Source: Pseudomonadota bacterium (GTDB lineage Bacteria; Desulfobacterota; Desulfovibrionia; Desulfovibrionales; Desulfovibrionaceae). Taken from it: a stretch of 8,488 nucleotides of DNA. This document shows, in pieces, positions 1 to 6,438 of this stretch. The DNA is taken from positions 1-8,488 of the forward strand of contig JAEXTU010000287.1 in the NCBI GenBank assembly GCA_023453335.1. The letters are read 5' to 3'. Position 1 is the first letter of the stretch. Each line of letters begins with the position of its first letter. The translations under genes were made by a program, and so were the position numbers. The notes under the pieces were generated by a model, which made no database searches, was not told where the DNA came from, and saw only the letters and a list, made by a program, of their open reading frames with translations.

Positions 1-369
1 CTCGAAGGCCGCGGCCAGCAGGCGTTCGCGGTGCCGGTGCGCCGCGGCGAAGTCCACCCGGCCCCGGGCCGGGGGCAGGTCCTGCTGGGCGTCGGCCAGG
101 CGGATGAGCCTGCCGCGCATGAGCAGCTCCGGGCTTATGAGCAGGGTGTTGCCGGCAAAGGCCGAGGGGCTGGAGTACGGCGAGTTGCCCAGGAAGGGCT
201 CGGTGGGGGTGAGCGGCAGGAACTGCCAGCAGGAGGCCCCCGCCCGGGCCAGCCAGCGCACGAAGTCCCGGGCCGAACTCCCCAGGTCCCCGCACCCGTA
301 GGGACCGGGCAGGGAGGTCAGGTGGAGCAGCACGCCGAAGCCGCGCCTGGCCAGGGGATGCGTGGACAT
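1..369 (-). CDS. malQ: 4-alpha-glucanotransferase (amylomaltase), N-terminal part
   Basis: Cytoplasmic GH77 enzyme that transfers alpha-1,4-glucan segments between maltodextrins. Only the first 123 codons are present; the family is usually about 500 residues or more, and the rest lies beyond base 1. The visible part has the family's opening: GVLLHLTSLPGPYGCGDLG at residues 12-30, the WQFLPL strand at 48-53, and SPYSSPSAFAGN at 63-74, which is highly typical of MalQ. The ATG at 367-369 lies 3 bp after the glgB stop codon. A Shine-Dalgarno-like AGGGA (minus strand, 376-380) overlaps the end of glgB, so translation is probably coupled to it. Its position directly after glgB suggests a role in storage-glucan turnover or remodelling. 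The family assignment rests on recognised motifs and is strong. The catalytic residues are not in the window, so activity cannot be judged. Confidence 0.93.
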   Translation of the reverse strand, partial: MSTHPLARRGFGVLLHLTSLPGPYGCGDLGSSARDFVRWLARAGASCWQFLPLTPTEPFLGNSPYSSPSAFAGNTLLISPELLMRGRLIRLADAQQDLPPARGRVDFAAAHRHRERLLAAAFE

Positions 370-372
370 GGG

Positions 373-2286
373 CTATCCCTGGCGCCGGAGCAGCACCATG
401 GCCAGGGGCGGCAGGGTGAGGCGCAGGGAGTGGGGGCGGCCCTGGGCCGGGCCGTGGCAGGCCTCGGCCCCGCCGGCGTTGCCCACGTCGCTGCCCCCGT
501 ACACCGCCGCGTCGGAGTTGAAGACCTCGGCCCACCAGCCCGGCTGCGGCGCGCCCACGGCATATTCCAGCCGGGGCACCGGGGTGAAGTTGAACACCGC
601 CAGCAGCGGCTCCCGGCCCTCGGCCAGGCGCAGGAAGCTGATGACCGAGTGGTCCGCGTCGTGGAAGTCCACCCACTGGAAGCCCTCGGCCGTGAAGTCC
701 CCGGCGTGCAGGGCGGCCTCGTTGCGGTAGAGGCGGTTCAGGTCCTGCACCAGCCGCTGCACGCCCTGGTGGGCCGGGAAGCCCAGAAGCTCCCAGTCCA
801 GCTGGCCGTCGTGGTTCCACTCCGCCCACTGGCCCAGCTCCGCGCCCATGAACAGGAGCTTCTTGCCGGGCATGGTGAACATGTAGGCCAGGAGCAGGCG
901 CAGGTTGGCCAGCTTCTGCCACTGGTCGCCGGGCATGCGGCCGATGAGCGAGCCCTTGCCGTGCACCACCTCGTCATGGCTGAGGGGCAGCACGAAGTTC
1001 TCGGTGAAGGCGTACCACATGTTGAAGGTGAGCTGGTTCTGGTGGAACTTGCGGTGGGCCGGGTCCTTGGAGAAATAGTCCAACGTGTCGTGCATCCAGC
1101 CCATGTTCCTCTTCATGCCGAAGCCCAGGCCGCCCACCCAGGTGGGCCGGGAGACCATGGGCCAGGAGGTGGACTCCTCGGCCGTGCTCTGGGTGTCCGG
1201 GTATTCCCGGTACAGGTGCTCGTTGAGTTCGCGCAGGAAGCTGATGGCCTCCAGGTTCTCCTTGCCGCCGTAGATGTTGGGCAGCCACTCCCCGTGCTGG
1301 CGCGAGTAGTCGTGGTAGAGCATGGAGGCCACCGCGTCCACCCGCAGGCCGTCGGCGTGGTAGAGGTCCATCCAGAACATGGCGCTGGAGAGCAAAAAGG
1401 CCCGGACCTCGTAGCGGCCCAGGTTGAAGATGTAGGAGTTCCAGTCCGGGTGGTACCCGCGCCGCGCGTCCTCGTGCTCGAAGAGGTGGGTGCCGTCGAA
1501 ATAGGACAGGCCGTAGCCGTCCGAGGGGAAATGGGAGGGCACCCAGTCCAGGTACACCCCCACCCCGGCCTGGTGCAGGGCGTCCACCAGGCCCATGAAG
1601 TCCTGGGGCGTGCCGAAGCGCTGGGTAGGCGCGAAATAGCCCAGCGTCTGGTAGCCCCAGGAGCCGTAGAAGGGGTGCTCCATGACCGGCAGGAACTCCA
1701 CGTGGGTGAAGCCCAGGTCCCCCACGTAGGCGGGCAGGTCCCGGGCCAGCTCGTCGTAGTGCAGGGAGCGCCAGCCCTCCCCGGCCACCCGGCGCCAGGA
1801 GCCCAGGTGCAGCTCGTACACGCTCTGCGGCGCGGTGAGCGCGTTGCGCTCCCGGCGGTTGCGCATCCAGTCGGCGTCGTTCCAGCGGTAGGCCAGGTCC
1901 CAGACCACCGAGGCGGTCTTGGGCGGGATCTCCCAGTGGTAGGCGAAGGGATCGCCCTTGTCCTCGGTGTAGCCGCGGTGGCGCGAGGCGATATGGTACT
2001 TGTAGAGCGCGCCCTGCCCCACCCCGGGCGCGAAGCCCTCCCAGACGCCCGAGCCGTCCAGGCGGGGGGCCAGGGGATGCCGGCCCGGGTCCCAGTCGTT
2101 GAAGTCGCCCACCACGGCCACGTACTGGGCGTTGGGGGCCCAGACCGCGAAGAGCGTGCCGGGCGTGCCGTCCACGGTCATGGGGTGGGAGCCCAGCTTC
2201 TGGTAGAGCCGGATGTGCCGGCCCTCCTTGAACAGGTAGATGTCGTGGTCGGTGAGCAGGGAGGGGCCGTGGATCACGTCCGGCAT
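373..2286 (-). CDS. glgB: 1,4-alpha-glucan (glycogen) branching enzyme
   Basis: Cytoplasmic GH13 enzyme that cuts an alpha-1,4 glucan and rejoins it as an alpha-1,6 branch during glycogen synthesis. The protein has 637 residues. An N-terminal CBM48-type module (about 30-115, with FAVWAPNAQYVAVVGDFNDW) precedes the (beta/alpha)8 catalytic domain (about 150-520) and a C-terminal beta domain ending in LPPLAMVLLRR. The conserved GH13 regions are all present: DWVPSHFP near 247-254, DGLRVDAV with the nucleophile Asp317, AEEST at 369-373 with the acid/base Glu, and LSHDEVVHGKGS with Asp438 as the third acid. It is shorter than the roughly 730-residue E. coli enzyme because it lacks the extra first N-terminal module, a common and functional variant. 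The ATG at 2284-2286 is preceded on its strand by AAGGA six bases upstream. It starts 20 bp after the receiver-TPR gene and runs almost into malQ, so the three form an operon. Confidence 0.97.
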   Translation of the reverse strand: MPDVIHGPSLLTDHDIYLFKEGRHIRLYQKLGSHPMTVDGTPGTLFAVWAPNAQYVAVVGDFNDWDPGRHPLAPRLDGSGVWEGFAPGVGQGALYKYHIASRHRGYTEDKGDPFAYHWEIPPKTASVVWDLAYRWNDADWMRNRRERNALTAPQSVYELHLGSWRRVAGEGWRSLHYDELARDLPAYVGDLGFTHVEFLPVMEHPFYGSWGYQTLGYFAPTQRFGTPQDFMGLVDALHQAGVGVYLDWVPSHFPSDGYGLSYFDGTHLFEHEDARRGYHPDWNSYIFNLGRYEVRAFLLSSAMFWMDLYHADGLRVDAVASMLYHDYSRQHGEWLPNIYGGKENLEAISFLRELNEHLYREYPDTQSTAEESTSWPMVSRPTWVGGLGFGMKRNMGWMHDTLDYFSKDPAHRKFHQNQLTFNMWYAFTENFVLPLSHDEVVHGKGSLIGRMPGDQWQKLANLRLLLAYMFTMPGKKLLFMGAELGQWAEWNHDGQLDWELLGFPAHQGVQRLVQDLNRLYRNEAALHAGDFTAEGFQWVDFHDADHSVISFLRLAEGREPLLAVFNFTPVPRLEYAVGAPQPGWWAEVFNSDAAVYGGSDVGNAGGAEACHGPAQGRPHSLRLTLPPLAMVLLRRQG

Positions 2287-2306
2287 GGGGAATCCTTGGG
2301 TTGTTT

Positions 2307-3674
2307 CTAGCCGAGTCCGGCCAGCAACTTTTGCGCGCCTTGGTGCTCGGGGTCAAGCTCCAGGGACTTCTTAAGGAAGAGTTTGGCTTTGCCCGCGTTG
2401 CGGGCGTTCAGGTACATGACCCCGATGTTGAAGCAGATGCCCGGGCTGTCCGCGTAGAAGGTGGGGTTGAGCTCCAGGGCCTTCTCCAGCCGCTCCACCG
2501 CGTCGCCGTGCCGGGCGCCCTCGGAATAGGCCACCGCCATGTTGAAGAGGATGTTCTCGTCCTGGGGGGAGATGGACAGGGCGCGCTCGTACTCCCCCAC
2601 CGCGTCCTGCCAGCGGCCCTGGCGGCGCAGGGCGATGCCCAGCCGGTTGAAGGTGGCGATGTCCTCCCGGGTCAGGCCGTCCTTCTTGTCCGCGATGATG
2701 GAGCGGAAATAGCGCTCGGACAGCTCGGGGCTCTTGTCCAGGCAGCGCTCGGCGATGGTGCGCTTGATCTCCTCGATGATGCCCAGGGCCTCCTTGGTGG
2801 CCCCCGCCACCGCCTGCTCGAAGAGCGCCTCGGCCTGCTCGGCGTTGCCCTGGGCGAGGTGGATGGAGCCCATGTCCACCTTGCGCTCCACGTTGAGGGG
2901 CGAGAGCTTGTCCAGCTTCTCCAGGTAGGAGAGCTGGCCGTCCACGTCCCCGGTCTCCCGGTACAGCGCGGCCAGGCGCTTGAGCGGCTCCAGGTACATG
3001 TACGCGCCCTCGGCCGCGGCCTCGTAGGACTCCACCGCGCCGGCCACGTTGCCCAAGGCCTTGTGCGCGTCGCCCTGGATCATGAGCGCCGCGGCGCTGC
3101 CCGGCTTGATATCGCTGAGCACCTTGCCGGCCAGGGCCAGGGCCTCCTTGGCCAGGCCCCGGGCTAGGTAGTCCTTGGCCTGGTCCAGAACCTGGCCCAG
3201 CTTGCTCTGGGGCCGGATCGTGAAGGCGATCTTCTCGATGATGGTGTCCATGGAGGCCGGCTTGGTGATGAAGCTGTCCACCCCCATCTCGTGCAGGAGC
3301 ACCAGCACGCTCTTCTCCACCTCGCTGGTCAGCACGATGACGTAGACGTTGTCGAAGCTCTCCTTGAGCTGCCGGATGAAGGCCAGGGTGTTGTGGCCGT
3401 CCAGCAGGCGCTCGATGAGCAGCATGACCTTCTTGTCCCGGAAGAGCGGGGTCTTCATCTCGGCCAGGAACTTGGAGGTATCGGTCACGGTGCGGATCAG
3501 GTCCGAGCCGATGACCAGCTCCTTGTTCAGGGTGTTGCGCAGGTTGCGCACGAAGGTCAGGTCGTGGCTCACCACGAAGAAGCACCCGCTGTCCTTGACC
3601 GCGAAGTCCACCACGGTCTTGCCGTACTGGAGGCCGCGCTGCTTGGTTTTCATGATCATCTGGCCGTTGGCCAT
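2307..3674 (-). CDS. Receiver-like domain fused to TPR repeats, regulatory/scaffold protein
   Basis: 455-residue soluble protein. Residues about 30-150 resemble a response-regulator receiver domain: the beta-1 segment CFFVVSHDLTFV, a beta-3 segment VMLLIERLLDG, the conserved Thr116 in VIVLTSE, and Lys138-Pro139 in FITKP. At the phospho-acceptor position the usual Asp is Glu88, and only one acidic residue (Asp38) remains in the usual acidic pair, so ordinary phosphorylation may not occur. From about 160 to 450 there are roughly six or seven TPR units (about 160-190, 194-225, 227-259, 261-293, 341-371, 374-404 and 411-444), which normally bind other proteins. There is no DNA-binding domain, signal peptide or membrane segment. 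It is first in the operon with glgB and malQ. The annotated ATG has a purine-rich GGGGGGAG close before it; Met6 or Met8 are possible alternative starts. The link to glycogen metabolism is inferred from position only. Confidence 0.85.
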   Translation of the reverse strand: MANGQMIMKTKQRGLQYGKTVVDFAVKDSGCFFVVSHDLTFVRNLRNTLNKELVIGSDLIRTVTDTSKFLAEMKTPLFRDKKVMLLIERLLDGHNTLAFIRQLKESFDNVYVIVLTSEVEKSVLVLLHEMGVDSFITKPASMDTIIEKIAFTIRPQSKLGQVLDQAKDYLARGLAKEALALAGKVLSDIKPGSAAALMIQGDAHKALGNVAGAVESYEAAAEGAYMYLEPLKRLAALYRETGDVDGQLSYLEKLDKLSPLNVERKVDMGSIHLAQGNAEQAEALFEQAVAGATKEALGIIEEIKRTIAERCLDKSPELSERYFRSIIADKKDGLTREDIATFNRLGIALRRQGRWQDAVGEYERALSISPQDENILFNMAVAYSEGARHGDAVERLEKALELNPTFYADSPGICFNIGVMYLNARNAGKAKLFLKKSLELDPEHQGAQKLLAGLG

Positions 3675-3724
3675 GGCTCCCCCCGGGGGTTGGGCTGCGG
3701 CCTCGAACGGCCGTGCAAGCGGGC

Positions 3725-3754
3725 ATCATACACCAACCCGCGCGGCTATGCCAA
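3725..3754 (-). promoter_or_regulatory. Predicted sigma-70-type promoter of the receiver-TPR/glgB/malQ operon
   Basis: Read on the minus strand, TTGGCA (3749-3754) and TATGAT (3725-3730) each match the -35 and -10 consensus at five of six positions, with an 18-bp spacer. This is striking in such GC-rich DNA. Transcription would start near 3718, giving a leader of roughly 43 nt before the ATG at 3674. It is the only convincing promoter seen in the window. Confidence 0.65.
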
Positions 3755-3779
3755 TCCCTTTGCCGTCATTGGAAATATG

Positions 3780-3797
3780 GTGACAAATCCGTGTCAC
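3780..3797. promoter_or_regulatory. Perfect inverted repeat, candidate operator
   Basis: GTGACA (3780-3785) and TGTCAC (3792-3797) form a perfect 6-bp inverted repeat around a 6-nt spacer (AATCCG). Its centre is about 70 bp upstream of the predicted minus-strand transcription start and 25 bp beyond the -35 box. That is a plausible place for a dimeric activator acting on the glycogen operon. It is also about 150 bp upstream of the plus-strand small gene. The sequence does not clearly match a regulator motif I can name. Confidence 0.4.
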
Positions 3798-3938
3798 GCC
3801 CCTGGCGGAATTTGCCGCCCGCGCCCGGCCCGCCTTGCCAACCCCTCGCCGCGCCAGGAACTCCCAGTGGTGGCATAGGAATTGAACTCCCCCGGGCGAG
3901 GCGTCCGTTCCCCCAACCCGTGCACAGGAGGCCAGACC

Positions 3939-4142
3939 ATGTCCCTGTGGCAGGTGCGCACCCAGGGCGCGACCATCAACCTGGGAGGGACCCTGCGGCC
4001 GATCAGCAACCCCAACGGCTGCAACCAGCCTTTCATGGGCCGCTACTGGTGCCCCCGGAAGCGCTGGTTCCGCGGCGAGCCCTGCCCGTTCCTGAACCGG
4101 CGCGAGTGCGACAACTTCACCCGGCTGTGCGGCTGCGCCTAG
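3939..4142 (+). CDS. Small cysteine-rich protein of unknown function
   Basis: 67-residue protein that I do not recognise. The ATG at 3939 is preferred over an in-frame ATG at 3882 because a perfect AGGAGG lies seven bases before it, one of the best ribosome binding sites in the window. There are six cysteines, at residues 28, 38, 49, 57, 64 and 66, in the contexts NGC, YWC, EPCPF, REC and LCGC. The central part is rich in Arg, Trp and Phe (WCPRKRWFRGEPC). No signal peptide or hydrophobic membrane segment is visible, so a cytoplasmic location is likely. The cysteines could bind a metal such as zinc or an Fe-S cluster, or form disulfides if exported by another route; neither is shown. The gene stands alone: it diverges from the glycogen operon and is separated by 135 bp from the downstream YfhO-like gene. 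The strong start site and non-random composition make it more likely real than chance. Confidence 0.7.
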   Translation: MSLWQVRTQGATINLGGTLRPISNPNGCNQPFMGRYWCPRKRWFRGEPCPFLNRRECDNFTRLCGCA

Positions 4143-4224
4143 CCCGTTTCCGCCAGGCCAAAACGCCGCACCATATTGTGCCTCCGGCGGTTCTGGGGTA
4201 ATGCCTGGCAGGCGGCGTGCCGGC

Positions 4225-4247
4225 TGCGGCCCCTCAGGCCGGCCGCA
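4225..4247 (+). other. GC-rich stem-loop in the leader of the YfhO-like gene
   Basis: TGCGGCC (4225-4231) and GGCCGCA (4241-4247) form a perfect 7-bp inverted repeat with a 9-nt loop. It ends about 30 nt before the ATG at 4278. There is no T-run after it, so it is not a typical intrinsic terminator. It may be a transcript-end or leader structure, or a chance fold in GC-rich DNA. The rest of the 135-bp gap (4143-4277) holds a weaker imperfect hairpin around 4164-4189 and no gene. Confidence 0.3.
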
Positions 4248-4277
4248 CCCCGCCGCATCCATCCTCCGGAGGTCGAC

Positions 4278-6431
4278 ATGCCTGGGAAATCCCGCGGCCC
4301 GCGGCCGAGCACGGGCCGGTTCCTGGTCCCCGGGCTCCTGGTGCTGGCCCCCTTCGCCTACCTCTGGGCCCTGGTCTGCCCCCGCTCCAGCTCCCTGGCC
4401 CTCTATGTGAGCAACGACTTTCCCACCCTGTACTACAGCTACAAGGCCTACCTGGTGAGCGCCCTGCTGAACGGGACCTTCCCCCGGTGGTCTCCGGGCG
4501 AGGCCTGCGGCTATCCCTTCTACTGCAGCCCGTTCGCCGCGGCCTTCTACCCCCTGAACCTGCTGGCCCTGGGCTGGGCCAAGCTCACCGGCTCCTACGA
4601 CTTCGTGGACCACCAGCGCTTCACCGTGCTGGGCATCTCCATCTACCTGGCCGGGGCCTACGCCTGGCTGCGCTCCCTGGGCCTGGGCCGGTTCCCGGCC
4701 GCGGCCGGGGCACTGCTCTCGGGCCTGGGCTTCCGCATGACCGAGATCGTGCGCTTCACCAACGCGGTGCACACGGTCTGCTGGTATCCCTACCTGCTCT
4801 GGGGCATGACCCTGGCCGGGCTGCGCGGCCAAGCACGGGCCGGATTCTGGCTGGTGTTCGGCGCCTCGGTCATGGCCCTCACCGCCGGGTATCCCTACTA
4901 CGTGTACTACCTGGTCTTCGTGGTGCCGCCCTATTTCCTGCTTCTGCGCCACCCCGCGGTCCGGACCCTGTTCTCGGCCGAAGCCGACGCCGGGTGGAAG
5001 CGGTCGGCCCTGGCCAGCGGCGCGGCCTACCTGGCCGCCGGGGTCCTGGCCTCGCCCTACCTGTACAAGATGCAGTGGATGCTGGCCCAGACCGCGGGCC
5101 GCTCCGGCCGTGGCCTGGACTGGGCCAGCGGGTCGTTCTCCCTGCTGGACATCCTGGGCTCCTGGATCTACCCGCCCGCCTCCCTGGGCGAGGGCTGGTA
5201 TTATTTCGGCATGGCCGGGTCCCTCCTGGTGGCGGCCCATGCCCTGTCCCTGGCCCTGCTCCGCCACCCCCGGCCGGAGCGGGTGCTCATGGCCCTGCTC
5301 GGGGCCTGGTTCCTGGGCGTCAGCGCCATCGCCTACGGCACCACCTCCCCGCTGTTCCTGCTCCTGTGGTACGTACTGCCCGGCTTCGCCACGCTGCGGG
5401 AGTGGTCCCGGCTGAACATCGTGCTCACGCCGGCCATCGCCCTGGCCGTGGCCCTGGCCGCGGCCTGGATGCAGGACTGGCTGTCCGGCAAGCCGGAGGC
5501 CGGACAGGACCCGGCCCGCACCCGCCGCTTCCTGTGGGCCTTCGGGCTGCTCTGCGCCGGGGTGCTGGCCGCCCAGGCCGCGCTGTTCTGGAACGAGACA
5601 TTCAACAACCAGTGGCTGCATTTCCACGCCCGGGGCGTGTTCAGCGCCTGGCTGCCCATGCTGGCCGGAGTCCTGGCCTCCGGGGTGCTGGCCGGCCTGG
5701 CTTGGCTGCGGCTGCGCGGAATCCCGGGCCGGCGCGTCCTGCTCGGCGCGGTGCTGGCCCTGGCCGCCATCACCACCCTGGACCTGGGCTGGACCGGCAG
5801 CCGGCAGTGGGCCCAGCCCTTCAGCGGGGAATGGCTCTCCCAGTTCACCCTGGAGGGGCCGGCGCCCGTCATGCGCGCCCAGGGCTTCGTCATGCCCCGC
5901 ATCTGCGAATACAACACCCTGCCCATGTGGACCCAGTACAACGCCGGGGTGGTCAACGACTGGTACTATGCCCGCTACGTGGACCTGTTCAGGAAGTACT
6001 GGGACATCAACGCGGACAGCTGGGGTCCCAACCAGCTCCGGCAGCAGATGGACCCCGAGGACCACGACGCCATGATCATCCTGCTGGGGATGCACAACGG
6101 CATGAAGCTGTTCTTCACCCAGTCCGTGGACCACGCCGCGCCCCTGGCCCTGATCAAGGACGCCGTGGCGGCCGGACCGGCCGTGCGCGCCCTGGAGATC
6201 ACCGCCTACGACGGCGACCGCTTGGAATTCACCGCCACCGTGGCCGTGGACGGGTACATCACCTACGTTGACAACTGGGACCCGGACTGGGTGGCCTGGG
6301 TGGACGGCAGGAAGGTGGAGATGAAAAAGGCCCTGGGCGCCTTCAAGAGCGTCCACCTCGCGCCGGGCGCGCACACCGTGCGCCTGGCCTACGTGCCCTA
6401 CTCCGCGGAGCTGCCCTTCCTGGCGCGCTGA
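4278..6431 (+). CDS. YfhO-like polytopic membrane protein, probable GT-C glycosyltransferase
   Basis: 717-residue inner-membrane protein with about 12-14 hydrophobic segments between residues 15 and 503, followed by a soluble C-terminal region of about 210 residues. After the first membrane segment comes SNDFPTLYYSYKAYLVSALL (45-64), then GTFPRWSPGEACGYPF and FYPLNLL. This is the pattern of YfhO-type GT-C proteins, in which an acidic residue of the first outer loop (here Asp47) is expected to be catalytic. The C-terminal domain ends with the YfhO-like pattern WDPDWVAWVDGRKVEM...LAPGAHTVRLAY (about 667-705). YfhO proteins in Firmicutes add sugars from a polyprenyl-phosphate donor to surface polymers; the acceptor here is unknown. 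ATG 4278 is chosen because GGAGG lies five bases upstream; a TTG at 4176 would add 34 residues without support. It ends 7 bp before the GT2 fusion gene, consistent with donor synthesis and sugar transfer acting together. Confidence 0.82.
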   Translation: MPGKSRGPRPSTGRFLVPGLLVLAPFAYLWALVCPRSSSLALYVSNDFPTLYYSYKAYLVSALLNGTFPRWSPGEACGYPFYCSPFAAAFYPLNLLALGWAKLTGSYDFVDHQRFTVLGISIYLAGAYAWLRSLGLGRFPAAAGALLSGLGFRMTEIVRFTNAVHTVCWYPYLLWGMTLAGLRGQARAGFWLVFGASVMALTAGYPYYVYYLVFVVPPYFLLLRHPAVRTLFSAEADAGWKRSALASGAAYLAAGVLASPYLYKMQWMLAQTAGRSGRGLDWASGSFSLLDILGSWIYPPASLGEGWYYFGMAGSLLVAAHALSLALLRHPRPERVLMALLGAWFLGVSAIAYGTTSPLFLLLWYVLPGFATLREWSRLNIVLTPAIALAVALAAAWMQDWLSGKPEAGQDPARTRRFLWAFGLLCAGVLAAQAALFWNETFNNQWLHFHARGVFSAWLPMLAGVLASGVLAGLAWLRLRGIPGRRVLLGAVLALAAITTLDLGWTGSRQWAQPFSGEWLSQFTLEGPAPVMRAQGFVMPRICEYNTLPMWTQYNAGVVNDWYYARYVDLFRKYWDINADSWGPNQLRQQMDPEDHDAMIILLGMHNGMKLFFTQSVDHAAPLALIKDAVAAGPAVRALEITAYDGDRLEFTATVAVDGYITYVDNWDPDWVAWVDGRKVEMKKALGAFKSVHLAPGAHTVRLAYVPYSAELPFLAR

Positions 6432-6438
6432 GCCTGCC

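Noticed and set aside
31..2310. 759-codon open frame on the plus strand opposite malQ and glgB
   Set aside because: It is antisense to two clearly recognised enzymes. Its protein is dominated by G, A, V, H, Q and P with no family motif, as expected from the complement of GC-biased codons.
2371..3729. 452-codon minus-strand frame overlapping the receiver-TPR gene
   Set aside because: Arg/Gly/Pro/Gln-rich out-of-frame translation; the overlapping frame has clear receiver and TPR features.
3801..3858. Inverted repeats CCTGGCG/CGCCAGG and GGCGG/CCGCC in the intergenic region
   Set aside because: Short GC-only arms, one pair with a long spacer, and no T-run; chance pairing is likely at this base composition.
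3866..3895. tRNA 3'-end-like string on the minus strand (GAGTTCAATTCC followed by TGCCACCA)
   Set aside because: The T-stem does not pair properly, and no acceptor, D or anticodon arm can be formed in the adjoining sequence, so it is neither a tRNA nor a convincing attachment-site remnant.
3882..3938. Upstream ATG extending the small cysteine-rich protein by 19 residues
   Set aside because: No ribosome binding site precedes it, and the ATG at 3939 has an ideal one.
4176..4277. Upstream TTG start extending the YfhO-like protein by 34 residues
   Set aside because: The added residues are Arg/Pro/Ala-rich and cross the stem-loop, while ATG 4278 has GGAGG at good spacing and directly precedes the first membrane segment.
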